From Streptomyces sp. CBMA152 (GTDB taxonomy: Bacteria > Actinomycetota > Actinomycetes > Streptomycetales > Streptomycetaceae), in contig NZ_MECJ01000009.1 in the NCBI RefSeq assembly GCF_014596475.1, positions 1-64,000 of the forward strand: DNA of 64,000 bases, given 5' to 3'. Of the stretch, positions 26,706 through 35,856 are shown one piece after another (the first letter of the stretch is position 1; each line of letters begins with the position of its first letter). The notes beneath the pieces are model-generated. The model saw only the letters and a list, made by a program, of their open reading frames with translations. It ran no database searches and was not told the DNA's origin. The position numbers and the translations under genes are program-made.

Positions 26706-27557
26706 TCAAGATCCGTTCTGCCGCGTGATCGAGTCGCCCAGCCGGACCGTGCCGGGTTCGAGGACATCCAGGTACACCCCAAAGCAGGCCAGCCGCCCCA
26801 AGTCGAAGACAGGGACCCGATGTTCTCGGGCGATCGCACGCATGATGCCAGGGTCGGCCTTCAGTTCGTCATGGCCGAGAGTGGGGACCACGCAGCGGGG
26901 CGTGGGCACCACCACGCGAAACAGCGCCTCGCCTACGCGCAACTGCCAGTCCTGCCAGCCATCCTCGATGAAGGCCGGTGCCCCACCGGTGTCGACGACC
27001 AGGTTCGGCCGGAAACGACGCGGATCGAAATCGCCGGTGGGATAGACGGCTTTGAGCCCTGCCAGTGAGGACGTGGTGACGAGGTGGACCCGGCCGTAGT
27101 CGAAGAACGTTCCCGACGCCACCTTGCCCACGGTGATCTCCTCGCCCGTGCTGTCCACAGATGCCGTTGCCCGCACGGCATCCGGGACACCGCCTTCGTA
27201 CTCCGGCACCGCACGCTCCAGCGTGCTGTGAGCAGGAGCGCTCGCTGCGACGAAGACCGGGCGTTCCAGCAGCTTGGACAGCCGGGTATCCACATCGGGA
27301 TCGTCGACCGTGCGGATCACTCCATCGGGCAGTTCAACCTCGACGGTGTCATCGGCAATCCGGCTTCGACAGCCCAGCAATCGGCCCCACTTACGCGGGT
27401 GCTTGGCGCTCCCGACCGCACCCGCCTCGTCGAGCACGGCGTGCGTCCGGTCGCCGGACAGTCCTGCCTGAGTCACCACCACGGACGCAAGATCCTCGCC
27501 GAGCATGGACTTGACCGGATACCGGCGTAGAGCCGCCACAGTACCTATAGAGATCAT
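26706..27557 (-). CDS. MOSC-domain protein
   Basis: A 283-residue protein with an N-terminal MOSC beta-barrel ('AALRRYPVKSMLGEDLASV', 'LSGDRTHAVLDEAG') and the C-terminal MOSC domain ('DFDPRRFRPNLVVDT', 'TPRCVVPTLGHDELKADP' with the conserved Cys). The family transfers or binds sulfur or molybdenum cofactor; mARC-type members reduce N-hydroxylated compounds. It lies 60 bases downstream of the deformylase gene on the same strand, so the two may be co-transcribed. Confidence 0.88.
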   Translation of the reverse strand: MISIGTVAALRRYPVKSMLGEDLASVVVTQAGLSGDRTHAVLDEAGAVGSAKHPRKWGRLLGCRSRIADDTVEVELPDGVIRTVDDPDVDTRLSKLLERPVFVAASAPAHSTLERAVPEYEGGVPDAVRATASVDSTGEEITVGKVASGTFFDYGRVHLVTTSSLAGLKAVYPTGDFDPRRFRPNLVVDTGGAPAFIEDGWQDWQLRVGEALFRVVVPTPRCVVPTLGHDELKADPGIMRAIAREHRVPVFDLGRLACFGVYLDVLEPGTVRLGDSITRQNGS

Positions 27558-27617
27558 TTATGACGCTCCCGACCACACGGATGACTGGTGATGCCGATCA
27601 CGAAGCTATGCGACGTC

Positions 27618-28280
27618 TCACCGCCCCAGACTGGCGGCCTTGATCGCGCGTTGCGCGAAGACGTCCTGCTGGCAGTCTTCCATCTGCCGCACGGCGTCCT
27701 TGCGGTCCCGCTTGGAGAGCCGGTCAAGATACGTGTGACCAAAGAGGTGGTCGGTCTCATGCTGCAGACATCGGGCGAAGTAACCCGTTCCTTCGATGAC
27801 GAGCGGGTTGCCGTCCTTGTCGAGCCCACGAGCGACGGCACGATCGGTGCGGGGAACCGCCATGGTGGCGCCGGGCACGGACAGGCAGCCCTCGAAGTCG
27901 TCAACGAGCCGGCGGCTACCCGGATCGGGCAGGTCCAGAACCGCGTTGATGAGGTGACCGACATGCCGAATCCCCTCGTCATCCGGGCAGTCGTACACGA
28001 ACAACCGCAGGTCTACGCCCACCTGGTTGGCAGCCAGGCCGGCACCGTCGGCCACATACATGGTCGCGAACATGTCGTCGATCAACGCCGACAACTCCGG
28101 AGTCCCGAACTCGGTCACCTCCCGGCATGGACGGCTCAGCACTTCCTCACCCACCACCGTGACCCTGCGAACCGAACCCCGCTCCGCCTCTGGCGGCAGC
28201 GCTGGATAGGCGTCCACCGGGTGGCCTTGCACACGGACTCGTCGGTCGACGGAACGGGACCGCTCCTGACGAACAGACAC
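27618..28280 (-). CDS. def: Peptide deformylase (accessory copy)
   Basis: A 220-residue enzyme that removes the formyl group from new proteins. GTG 28280 is chosen for its AGGGAG seven bases upstream. All three motifs are present: 'GAGLAANQVG', 'EGCLSVPG' (metal-binding Cys) and 'QHETDHLFG' (two metal-binding His and catalytic Glu). The N-terminus has a ~40-residue extension before 'VTVVGEEVLSRPC'. It is divergent from a winged-helix regulator whose tandem palindromes lie between them, suggesting regulated expression, unlike a housekeeping copy. Extra copies can protect against deformylase inhibitors such as actinonin (established for the enzyme class; inferred here). Confidence 0.9.
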   Translation of the reverse strand: MSVRQERSRSVDRRVRVQGHPVDAYPALPPEAERGSVRRVTVVGEEVLSRPCREVTEFGTPELSALIDDMFATMYVADGAGLAANQVGVDLRLFVYDCPDDEGIRHVGHLINAVLDLPDPGSRRLVDDFEGCLSVPGATMAVPRTDRAVARGLDKDGNPLVIEGTGYFARCLQHETDHLFGHTYLDRLSKRDRKDAVRQMEDCQQDVFAQRAIKAASLGR

Positions 28281-28365
28281 GGATGTCTCCCTTTTGTGCG
28301 CGCCACAGATGCCGCGGAGGTCACCGCGGCTGATTGCCTTCAGCAGGACTACTGCTTGCCAAGTT

Positions 28366-28393
28366 CTTTGCAAAGTAGCAGACTTTGCAAAGT
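28366..28393. promoter_or_regulatory. Tandem palindromic operator of the winged-helix regulator
   Basis: CTTTGCAAAG (28366-28375) and the perfect 12-base palindrome ACTTTGCAAAGT (28382-28393) have centres 17 bases apart. The second overlaps the GTG start codon at 28392. Spacing and symmetry fit binding of two dimers on nearly the same DNA face, probably autorepression, and the site also lies within the divergent deformylase promoter region. Confidence 0.7.
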
Positions 28394-28973
28394 GACTGAA
28401 GATGACGTCAACGTCCCGGACGGCCGGACAGCCAGCAGCAGCGACGAACTGCGCGAGCACGAAGTCCGCACAGCCTTGCTGGACCTGCTCGCCGAAGTCG
28501 GCACCGTCACGGCCACCGAAGCCGCCTCCCGGCTGGGCTACAGCTCTGGCCTCTGCTCATTCCACCTACGGCAGCTCGCACGTCACGAACACATCGAAGA
28601 GGCCCCCCACAGCGGGGGCCGCGCACGTCCCTGGCGTCTGAAGCAGCACAACCCCGCTGCCGACGGGCCGATGGAGGAGCAATTCGGCGACCTGGCCCGC
28701 GGACTGGAGGACGAGAGCTGGCAGCGATGGCTGACTCAGCGGAATGAGGCACCGTCCGAATGGCGCCACGACGAAGCCTTCAGTGCCGTCGCCTACCTGA
28801 CACCGGCAGAGATGAGCCGGGTCGCGAACGCGATCCGACGAGCCCTCGCGCCCTACCAGGACCGCGAACAACGCCCCCTGGCCCGGCCCGACGATGCTCG
28901 ACCGGTGGCCCTCATCACCCGACTGTTCCCCCTGCTCCCCCACCCAGCGGACGGCGCGGACCAGAACTCATGA
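28392..28973 (+). CDS. ArsR-like winged-helix transcriptional regulator
   Basis: A 193-residue regulator. GTG 28392 precedes 'TEDDVNVPDG'; the frame is open much further upstream but that part is the shadow of the deformylase gene. The HTH is clear: 'LLDLLAEVGTVTATEAASRL' and 'YSSGLCSFHLRQLARHEHIE'. The C-terminal half ('YLTPAEMSRVANAIRRAL') is typical of the Streptomyces subgroup. A palindromic pair overlaps the start, so translation and transcription may both be blocked by the protein. An alternative start further in cannot be excluded. Confidence 0.8.
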   Translation: MTEDDVNVPDGRTASSSDELREHEVRTALLDLLAEVGTVTATEAASRLGYSSGLCSFHLRQLARHEHIEEAPHSGGRARPWRLKQHNPAADGPMEEQFGDLARGLEDESWQRWLTQRNEAPSEWRHDEAFSAVAYLTPAEMSRVANAIRRALAPYQDREQRPLARPDDARPVALITRLFPLLPHPADGADQNS

Positions 28974-29382
28974 GACGTCGGCCGTCTTGCACCCGCTTGA
29001 GGAAACGACACGACGCTGAGACGGCAGGCAGACGACCCGACGCGAGACCGTTTGAAAACGTCCAGGTCACCGCGCCGCTGCGTGACGCCAAGGCCGAGAA
29101 CCTAGAACCACCCAGCCTACGTTCACGGTGCGGGGGCGGCATGCGGCGCACGACTGGTTGCGCCGCGGCACGCATTGCTGATGTGACTGAGTGCCTGAGT
29201 TGGCGGTCCTCGCCAACTCAGGTGCTCAATTCCTGGGGCCGGGCGTGGCCCCGTGTCGTGCACGATCGCGATTGGTGATGACTGCAGGTGCGGAATGCTT
29301 CTTGATCAGCGCCGTGCCTGCGGCTTGACTTCGGGCAGGGCGGAAGGGCCGCCCCGACTCAACGAAGGGGCGGAACAACCTC
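28974..29382. other. Gene-free stretch
   Basis: No gene supported on either strand. The bases before 29383 carry AAGGGG, used as the ribosome binding site of the next gene. 'TGAGTGCCTGAGTTGGCGG' and 'CGCCAACTCAGGTGCTCA' around 29188-29227 form an imperfect hairpin. Confidence 0.4.
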
Positions 29383-29796
29383 ATGACCAGCATCGAACCC
29401 AGGGACGTGCTGCAGCGCTACTTCGACGCGCTGGCGGTCGGCGATCAGGACGTGATCTGGGACTCCTGGGCCGAGGACGGCAGCTGCTGGTACGGCGGTG
29501 ACCTGCCGATTTCCGGCACCTGGCAGGGCCGGGACCAGGTGATCAACGGGTTCCTGGCGACCGCCTTCGCTCACCTGGACCCGGACCGTGAGATCGGCGT
29601 GCGGGTCACCAACGTCTTCGGCGAGGGCGAACAGGTGCTCGTCGAGTGGGACTCCTGGGCGACCGGCAAGACCGGCAGGCCGTACCACCAGAAGAACATC
29701 GGCGTCTTCACCGTCCGCGACGGAAAGATCGTCACCATGCGCGAGTACGCCGACACCCAGCACTGGCAGCGCGCCCTGGTCCCCAACCCGTCCTGA
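29383..29796 (+). CDS. SnoaL-like / NTF2-like polyketide-cyclase-type protein
   Basis: A 137-residue single-domain protein: 'VLQRYFDALAVGDQDVIWDS' (helix 1), 'WQGRDQVINGFLATAF', 'VLVEWDSWATGKTG' and 'NIGVFTVRDGKIVTMREYAD'. This is the cone-shaped NTF2-like fold used by SnoaL cyclases, ketosteroid isomerases and many uncharacterised proteins. No biosynthetic genes are adjacent, so a specific reaction cannot be named. Confidence 0.82.
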   Translation: MTSIEPRDVLQRYFDALAVGDQDVIWDSWAEDGSCWYGGDLPISGTWQGRDQVINGFLATAFAHLDPDREIGVRVTNVFGEGEQVLVEWDSWATGKTGRPYHQKNIGVFTVRDGKIVTMREYADTQHWQRALVPNPS

Positions 29797-30171
29797 ACCA
29801 CCGGACCCCGCCCCTCCGGGATATCGGAAGAGCCTCCCGGATGTGGGCGCGGTGGTTCTTGATGGCGGGCTGCACAGGTCGTGGCGGAAGCGGGTCTGTA
29901 AAGCCTTCGGTCTAACTGGTGTGGTTTGCGGTTCAGTTGTGGGCTGCTGAGAGGCGTCCATCGAAAAGGAAGCGAGCTGCCGCAGGGGCAGGTTCGTGCG
30001 CCAGTGCGCGGCAACCAGAAGAACCGGGTCCCCAGTGGCAGGCTCCACGGTCGGCCCCTGCGGACGGGGTCCGCGCCATCGCGCCGTAGCGCGGTAATCA
30101 GCTTGCGCCGGCTTGCCGCTCGCAGGCGTCACCGCGGATCTCGATCTCCATAGGATCAACAGCATGGGACG
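29797..30171. other. Gene-free stretch
   Basis: No recognised gene, repeat or transposon fragment. Confidence 0.35.
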
Positions 30172-30648
30172 ATGACCGCCATGTCGGGTCAGGTCTGGGT
30201 ATCACTCATATCGTTGGGCGGCGTCGCCCTCGGCAGCATGCTGTCCTACCTCGTCCAGCACAGGACTCAGCAGTCAGCTGAACGTGCCGAACAACAGCGC
30301 CAGCAGATCGCGTTGTCGGAGACCCGGCGAGCGGAGCGGCTGACACTGCTGGAGCGGTTCATCGAGGTCGGCGCCGAGGCCGAACGCGCCGCCTTCAGCC
30401 GACCGGCAGAGTTCGACGACACCCACCCCTGGCACCGCACGACCCAGGACGTCATGAACAGGCTGTGGGTCGCGGAGCGGCTCCTGCGCATCCAGTTCCC
30501 CCTGCCCGTGCATGACGCCGCACGCGCCTACTTCCTCGACCTCAACCGGACCGTGTGGGAAGGCCTGCCCGACGGCGAGAGCGTGCGGGACTATCTGGAA
30601 GACAACCGGCTGGCGTTCCTCGACGCGGCCCGAGCCGTCATGGGATAA
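30172..30648 (+). CDS. Small membrane-anchored hypothetical protein
   Basis: A 158-residue protein with one N-terminal membrane helix ('WVSLISLGGVALGSMLSYLV'), a charged coiled coil ('QQSAERAEQQRQQIALSETR') and a soluble helical domain. This build is common among Streptomyces membrane proteins of unknown function. An in-frame ATG at 30181 is an equally good start. No operon partner is tightly linked; the next gene lies 165 bases on. Confidence 0.65.
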   Translation: MTAMSGQVWVSLISLGGVALGSMLSYLVQHRTQQSAERAEQQRQQIALSETRRAERLTLLERFIEVGAEAERAAFSRPAEFDDTHPWHRTTQDVMNRLWVAERLLRIQFPLPVHDAARAYFLDLNRTVWEGLPDGESVRDYLEDNRLAFLDAARAVMG

Positions 30649-30813
30649 CCCACAGGCAATCCGCGAAGATCTTTTGCGTGACAGCCCTCATGCCGTGTAT
30701 CGGAAGTGGATGTCGCACTCGACGTCACCACTGGAGATCCACATCGGTGCCGTGCAGCAGGCCGAGCAGGCGACGGTCCGTATAGTTCCGAGGGCGCTGA
30801 AGAGGGGGACGGC

Positions 30814-31128
30814 ATGGGTGAGGTACTGAAGCGACGCCCGGTTCTGGGGAGACTTGTGATCGCGGCCTTCGGCCTGACGATGCTCGGCGTTTCGAGTTGG
30901 TTCTTGAGCAAGGTGGTCGGCGCCGACTTCCCGCGGCGGCCTGTTTGGGACGTTGGAAGTGCAGGGCCCTGGGTGGCTTCATACACGCGCGCCATCGCTG
31001 CAGGGTCCTGGACGGCGGCGCATGCCTGCCTGATGCTGGCCGCCCTGATCCTGGTGCGGGATTTTGCATCGCAGCTCATAGGCGCGATCCGCAGGGTCAC
31101 CCGGCGGCCTGGCCACCGGGTGTCTTGA
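30814..31128 (+). CDS. Small hypothetical membrane protein
   Basis: A 104-residue protein from ATG 30814 with AGGGGG upstream. Two hydrophobic segments ('LVIAAFGLTMLGVSSWFL' and 'WTAAHACLMLAALILVRDF') indicate two membrane helices with an Arg-rich C-terminal tail. No motif recognised. Confidence 0.6.
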   Translation: MGEVLKRRPVLGRLVIAAFGLTMLGVSSWFLSKVVGADFPRRPVWDVGSAGPWVASYTRAIAAGSWTAAHACLMLAALILVRDFASQLIGAIRRVTRRPGHRVS

Positions 31129-31153
31129 GGCAGCCATGGCGTAACTGTGCTGG

Positions 31154-31420
31154 TCACAGCCACTCGTTGATGGCCGCGATGAGAACGGTCGCCTCGTAGC
31201 GGACCGCGAGCTTGTCATATCGTGTGGCCACGGCGCGGTGCCTTTTGAGGCGATTGATGCATTCGACCGCGTGCCGAGCCTTGTAGTCCTCCGCGTCGAA
31301 CCTGGGGGCCGGCCGCCGCGAGAGCCGAGCTTGTTGCGGTTGCGGGCCTGGTCGGCCTGGTCGGGGATGGTGCGTCGGCGCAGGTAGGAACGGTTCTTGC
31401 GGGAGGCGTACGGATTGCCA
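31154..31420 (-). mobile_element. IS5-family transposase, C-terminal remnant
   Basis: Ends 'RLKRHRAVATRYDKLAVRYE' then 'ATVLIAAINEWL' and stop, the standard C-terminus of another IS5-type subgroup. Upstream, in a shifted frame, 'NPYASRKNRSYLRRRTIPD' and 'RNRNKLGSRGGRPP' precede 'FDAEDYKARHAVECI', so one base change separates them. The N-terminal half is missing. Confidence 0.78.
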
Positions 31421-31632
31421 GCGCGCGCTCGATCGGGGCGAACGCGAGGCCGGCCCTGCCCCAGGACCTGCTCGCAGGTAAGCTCCTCAAGGACCAACTC
31501 CTGCTCCTCGTCGACGTCGACGAACCGATCCCCGCCTACGCAGCGGGAGTTGGAGCGACGACAACGACCGCCAGGACATCGATCCCGGCTGGTGCCCCGC
31601 ATGAGGTGTCCGCTGGCAGCGCTGCTTCCGCC

Positions 31633-32256
31633 TCACCAGCGGCGGAGGCAGTCCGGGTCGCGGACGGCCAACGTCGATGCCAGGGCGCGCAGGTCGGTAT
31701 CGGTGACGTGCTTTCCGTATGTGGAGAGCACGATCACGAAGCCCTCCCGGCGCACGAAGTAGAAGACGCTGTATGGATTGACGGTGCGCCAGGTGTTCAC
31801 GGCCAGCTGCTCGCATGCGCCCCGCACCGTGCTTCCCAGGTCGACCGTGTCGCAGGCCGGCGGCTGGAAGCTGGGCTGCACGGGTGCCACGGTCACGTGG
31901 ACGGTCCAGCCGTTGGGGTCGTTGGTGTCGACGTCTGTCCGCCTGGGCCACAGGACGAAGCCGAACCACGGGCCGTACTTGTCGGCCATCGGATGCTCGA
32001 TGCGGTAGCCGGCGACATCGGGTGCGAACAGCGGAACACCGGCAGCGACGAGTTCGCTCCGCCTGCGCGCATCCGCGCGGTGGTCGCCCACGAGTGCCGA
32101 GAGCGGCCAGAGCAGGGCGCCCACATCTGTGTCTGGCAGCACGGCGTCTCGATCTACGGGTGGGGCACCGACCGCGATGGTGGCTTCAGCTCCCTCCTTC
32201 CCACATCCCACGCTCATCAGCGGAAAGGCGACCATTCGACTGCGGTCCACGGACAT
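31633..32256 (-). CDS. Hypothetical protein, possible lipoprotein
   Basis: A 207-residue protein if started at ATG 32256. The N-terminus 'MVAFPLMSVGCGKEG' resembles a short signal peptide with a near-lipobox Cys, but Ser-Val-Gly-Cys is not canonical. The mature part ('ADKYGPWFGFVLWPRRTDVD', 'GWTVHVTVAP', 'VFYFVRREGFVIVLSTYGK') looks like a beta-rich extracellular domain of unknown function. No good ribosome binding site decides between the possible starts. Confidence 0.5.
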   Translation of the reverse strand: MSVDRSRMVAFPLMSVGCGKEGAEATIAVGAPPVDRDAVLPDTDVGALLWPLSALVGDHRADARRRSELVAAGVPLFAPDVAGYRIEHPMADKYGPWFGFVLWPRRTDVDTNDPNGWTVHVTVAPVQPSFQPPACDTVDLGSTVRGACEQLAVNTWRTVNPYSVFYFVRREGFVIVLSTYGKHVTDTDLRALASTLAVRDPDCLRRW

Positions 32257-32521
32257 GGCGGCCGTGACCGACGATGAACCGCGCGCACGGCCTACCGTGT
32301 TCCGCCCCTGCGGCTGGATGTGCGGCAATATCCGGCGGTCCGACCATTGGGGGCGTGGTGATACAGCCGGTCCGCGTGCACCCTGACCGGCCAGGAAGGG
32401 CGGAAACTGCCTCGGCCGACGGGAAACGGATCCCGATGATCGCGAGGCCGGTGCGGGCGGGGTGCAGGCTGACGAGTGGCGCTCCGAACCTCACCCCACC
32501 CCAGTGCTCTCTGTAGTCGAT

Positions 32522-33631
32522 ATGATCCGCTGCGTGATTATCCGTGGGGTGGCGGCAGCACAGCAGTGGCTGCTCGGTCTGATGCTGGGCTGTTACGTCG
32601 TGGCCGGGATCGTGCCGGGCCCCGGTGAAGTGATGCGCGGGCTGAGACTCCCCCTCGCGGTCGGCGGCAGAGAGTTGACGCTGTCCATGGGGCTGCTAGC
32701 CATCATGCTTTTCAATGCCGGTCTCGGAGTCCGCGTCAGGGACATCGGCGGTGTACTGCGCCGACCACTGCCGCTCCTGCTGGGCATTACTGCCAACGCG
32801 CTGCTGCCCGTCGTGCTCCTGCCGGCCCTCGCGCTTTTCCTGCGCTCATGGCCGGACCTACTTGAGGTGGAATGCCTCCTTGTCGGAGTGATGCTGGTAC
32901 TGGCGATGCCCATCGCGGGCGGAGCGGCATCCTGGGGACAGAATGCCGGCGGGAACGTACCGCTGGTCGTGGCCATGGTTCTCGGCTCGACGCTGCTCAG
33001 CCCACTCACTGTCCCCCTCGGACTGCATCTGGCCGGCCAGCTCGTCGGTCCTGGCGGCACCGGCGGCCTGGACGACACCACCCGCCTCGACAGCCTCGCC
33101 GACACCGGGGCCGGCCCGTTCGCTCTGGCTTCGGTCGTACTCCCCTGCCTGGCAGGGATCCTCGCGCGAGCCCTGCTCGGCGATCGCCGGATCAGCCGGG
33201 TGCTGCCCTGGATCAAGGCGCTCAACCTCGTGAACGTCCTGCTGCTCTGCTACATCAACGCCGCCGGGGCGCTCGGCCAGGCGCTCACCCACCCCGATCC
33301 GGATCTGCTGGTCCTGTCACTTGCGGTGTCCGCCGCAGCGTGCGCACTCTCGTTCCTGCTCGGCCGGTGGCTGTCCCGCTGGACCCGGTGCAACGGTCCG
33401 GACCACATCTCGCTCACGCTCGCCACCGGCATGAACAACACCAGCGCGGCCGCAGTCCTGGCCGCCGCATGGTTCTCGCACCGGCCCGAAGTGCTCCTGC
33501 CCATCCTGTCCTACAGCCTTCTCCAGAAGACCATGGCCACAGCGATGGGCAGCTCTCCGGGCGCAAGCGGCTCCCTCCCTTCCGCTGCCCCGGCCGCACT
33601 CAAACTCAGCAAGGTTTCCGGAAAGCGATAA
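32522..33631 (+). CDS. BASS-type (bile acid:sodium symporter-like) membrane transporter
   Basis: A 369-residue polytopic membrane protein from ATG 32522 with 9-10 hydrophobic segments. 'LSMGLLAIMLFNAGLGVRV', 'MLVLAMPIAGGAASWGQNAG' and 'SLTLATGMNNTSAAAVLAAA' fit the BASS fold, in which polar crossing motifs bind Na+ and an organic anion. The C-terminal ~30 residues are low-complexity and may be non-native. Substrate unknown. It is convergent with the histidine kinase gene. Confidence 0.75.
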   Translation: MIRCVIIRGVAAAQQWLLGLMLGCYVVAGIVPGPGEVMRGLRLPLAVGGRELTLSMGLLAIMLFNAGLGVRVRDIGGVLRRPLPLLLGITANALLPVVLLPALALFLRSWPDLLEVECLLVGVMLVLAMPIAGGAASWGQNAGGNVPLVVAMVLGSTLLSPLTVPLGLHLAGQLVGPGGTGGLDDTTRLDSLADTGAGPFALASVVLPCLAGILARALLGDRRISRVLPWIKALNLVNVLLLCYINAAGALGQALTHPDPDLLVLSLAVSAAACALSFLLGRWLSRWTRCNGPDHISLTLATGMNNTSAAAVLAAAWFSHRPEVLLPILSYSLLQKTMATAMGSSPGASGSLPSAAPAALKLSKVSGKR

Positions 33632-33716
33632 CGACGCCATCAGCGGCGGTCGCAGCTGCCCTGGTGAGGACAGGAAGGCCCGGCCATGCCAGCGTTGTGG
33701 TCTCCCACCGTCGCGG

Positions 33717-35054
33717 TTACGGCCGGCTCCCCGCGGCAGGCCGACGGCTGTCGTCTCCCGGGAGGCCGAGGGGGACGAGGAGGGTGAACCGGGTGGGTGC
33801 GTGGGAGGCAAGGGAGAGTCTGCCGTCCAGAGCGCCTGCCAGGTCTTGGGCCAGGGACAGGCCGATGCCTTCGCCGGGGCCGGTCGTGTGGCCTCGTGTG
33901 AACAGCTCCGCCGGGGCGATGTCCAGTGTTCCCTCGTCGCTCACGTCGAAGGCGAGGGCGTCCTCGAAGTCCCGGACTGTCACTTCGACCGTTCCGCGGC
34001 CGTGCAGGCGGGCGTTGTCGAGCAGAATGTCGAGGATCTGGGTGACGGCCCTGCCGGGAATCAGTGCCTGGGCGGTTGCCTCAGGCGCGGCGCACTCCAG
34101 GCGTCGGCCGTCGTCGGCGAAGAGGCCGTGCCAGCGGCTCGCGAGGTCGTCAAGGATGCGGCCCACCGGTTCCCCGGCGGTCGCTGCTGCGGGCTGTCGG
34201 ACCGTCCGGGTCAGGCGGAGCACGTCCTCCACTGTCTGGTGAAGGTGGCGGGTGGATGCCAGGGCCTCCTCGACTGCGGGACGCAGCCGGGAATCGTCCT
34301 GGGCAAGGGCCGTCTCCAGGGTGAGCTGAAGACCCGTCAGCGGGGTGCGCAGCTGGTGGGAGGCATTGGCGGTGAAGTTCTTTTCGTGTTGCAGGAGTTC
34401 GGACAGGCTTTGCAGCATGTCGTTGTGGGTGCGGGCGACCTGGTCGATCTCGTTGATGGGGCTGGGCCGGGCGCGCGCGGTGAGGTCGCCGTCGGTGACG
34501 GCCCGGCATTGGCGTGAGAGGTCTTCCAGCGGGGCTGCGAGGACGCGTGCCTGGTGGCGGGCGACGAGTATCGCCACGGCCAGCGCCAGCAGGGCCACGC
34601 CGAGCAGCGCTCCCCAGCCGGCCAGGACCCGGTTCCAGACCGCACCGGCGGGAGCCGAGGCGCGGACGACACCAATGACCTGCTCGTTGTGGGAGACGGG
34701 TACGGCGATGACCAGATCGCTCCCGGTCTGTGAGCGGACCGCGGCTGCGGCCAGTGCCTGCTGGACGGCCCGGTCCCCGCTCTGCGGCCCAGCGCCTGTT
34801 TTCAGGCGCGGGCCTGCATCGTAGAGGCCCAAGTGCTCGCCCGCTGCGGGAGTGGGCAGTTCCACCGGGTCGCCGGTGGTGAAGTCCGGGCTGACGCGGA
34901 CGGCACCGGCGAGGGCGTCGCGTTCAAGGGCTTCGCGCTGGTGGGCGAAGAAGTAGGACTTGATGGCGAGGCCGAGTGGGATGGCCAGCAGGACCAGGGC
35001 AACCAGTACCGCTGTGACGGCCACGCGCACCACACGCTGTCTCATGCCCTTCAT
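33717..35054 (-). CDS. Sensor histidine kinase
   Basis: A 445-residue membrane kinase from ATG 35054. Two membrane helices (about 10-30 and 145-165) frame an extracytoplasmic sensor; a HAMP-like linker follows. The H-box 'NASHQLRTPLTGLQL' has the phosphoacceptor at His233; N-box 'LLDNARLHG' at ~347, G1 'DEG' and G2 'GEGIGLSLA' at ~394 complete the ATPase. It is divergent from the lipoprotein-ABC-permease operon whose last gene encodes the matching response regulator, so the pair is split around the transporter. Likely signal: envelope stress or an antimicrobial compound (inference). Confidence 0.9.
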   Translation of the reverse strand: MKGMRQRVVRVAVTAVLVALVLLAIPLGLAIKSYFFAHQREALERDALAGAVRVSPDFTTGDPVELPTPAAGEHLGLYDAGPRLKTGAGPQSGDRAVQQALAAAAVRSQTGSDLVIAVPVSHNEQVIGVVRASAPAGAVWNRVLAGWGALLGVALLALAVAILVARHQARVLAAPLEDLSRQCRAVTDGDLTARARPSPINEIDQVARTHNDMLQSLSELLQHEKNFTANASHQLRTPLTGLQLTLETALAQDDSRLRPAVEEALASTRHLHQTVEDVLRLTRTVRQPAAATAGEPVGRILDDLASRWHGLFADDGRRLECAAPEATAQALIPGRAVTQILDILLDNARLHGRGTVEVTVRDFEDALAFDVSDEGTLDIAPAELFTRGHTTGPGEGIGLSLAQDLAGALDGRLSLASHAPTRFTLLVPLGLPGDDSRRPAAGSRP

Positions 35055-35218
35055 GGTGATGCCTGCCTGTTCACCGGCCGAGCCCGCCTCGCGGTTTTGC
35101 CGTCCTCTAACCCTCCTCGGGCGGGACGTTAACCGGCTGCTCACTAGCGTTGCTGCCATCACCGTCCGCCCCCGGCGAGTCCCGGCGGGGCTCCGAAGGG
35201 CCCGAGAAGGGCAGTGCC

Positions 35219-35851
35219 ATGAAGCACGGAAGCACCCTTGCTGTCGCCGCACTGGTACTCACCGCGGCGGTGAGTGCCGGCTGCTCAAACTCCGGTCCGA
35301 GCCACAACGCCGAGCCGGGAAATTCGGTGAGCGCGGCGCGCAGTCATCTCCCGGGCGCCCATACACCGGCGCCGACCGAGACGAATCCGCCCGGAGACAT
35401 CCCCGACAACCAGGCGTTCGTCGTCTACCAACCACCAGCCGGTGGCTTCACCGTGAAGGTGCCGGAGGGCTGGGCCCACAGCGCCCAGGGCGGCACGACG
35501 GTGTTCACGGACAAGCTGAACCGGATCGAGATCGCCACGGCCGGCGCGGCAACGGCTCCCACGGTGCAGTCGGTGAACGCGCAGACCGTCCCCGCACTGC
35601 GGCAGCGGGTGGCGAACTTCGCCGCGCCTACTGCCTCCCAGGTGACGCGGCATGCCGGCACCGCCGTACTGCTCACATACCAGGGGGATTCATCCCCCGA
35701 CCCGGTCACCAACAAGGTGATACGGGACGGATTTGAGCGGTACGCGTTCTTCCACCAGGGTCGCGAGGTGGACCTCACGCTGTCCGGACCGGTGCATGCC
35801 GACAACGTCGATCCGTGGCGCCTGGTCACCGACTCCTTCACCTGGCAGTGA
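35219..35851 (+). CDS. Secreted lipoprotein, first gene of ABC operon
   Basis: A 210-residue lipoprotein from ATG 35219 with AAGGGC upstream. 'LTAAVSAGCSNSG' holds a lipobox with Cys as the lipid site. The mature part 'FVVYQPPAGGFTVKVPEGW' through 'RLVTDSFTW' resembles the PsbP/LpqN-like fold found in actinobacterial lipoproteins. Six bases separate it from the first ABC ATPase gene. It may be a sensory or accessory component of the exporter. Confidence 0.8.
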   Translation: MKHGSTLAVAALVLTAAVSAGCSNSGPSHNAEPGNSVSAARSHLPGAHTPAPTETNPPGDIPDNQAFVVYQPPAGGFTVKVPEGWAHSAQGGTTVFTDKLNRIEIATAGAATAPTVQSVNAQTVPALRQRVANFAAPTASQVTRHAGTAVLLTYQGDSSPDPVTNKVIRDGFERYAFFHQGREVDLTLSGPVHADNVDPWRLVTDSFTWQ

Positions 35852-35856
35852 CAGCC

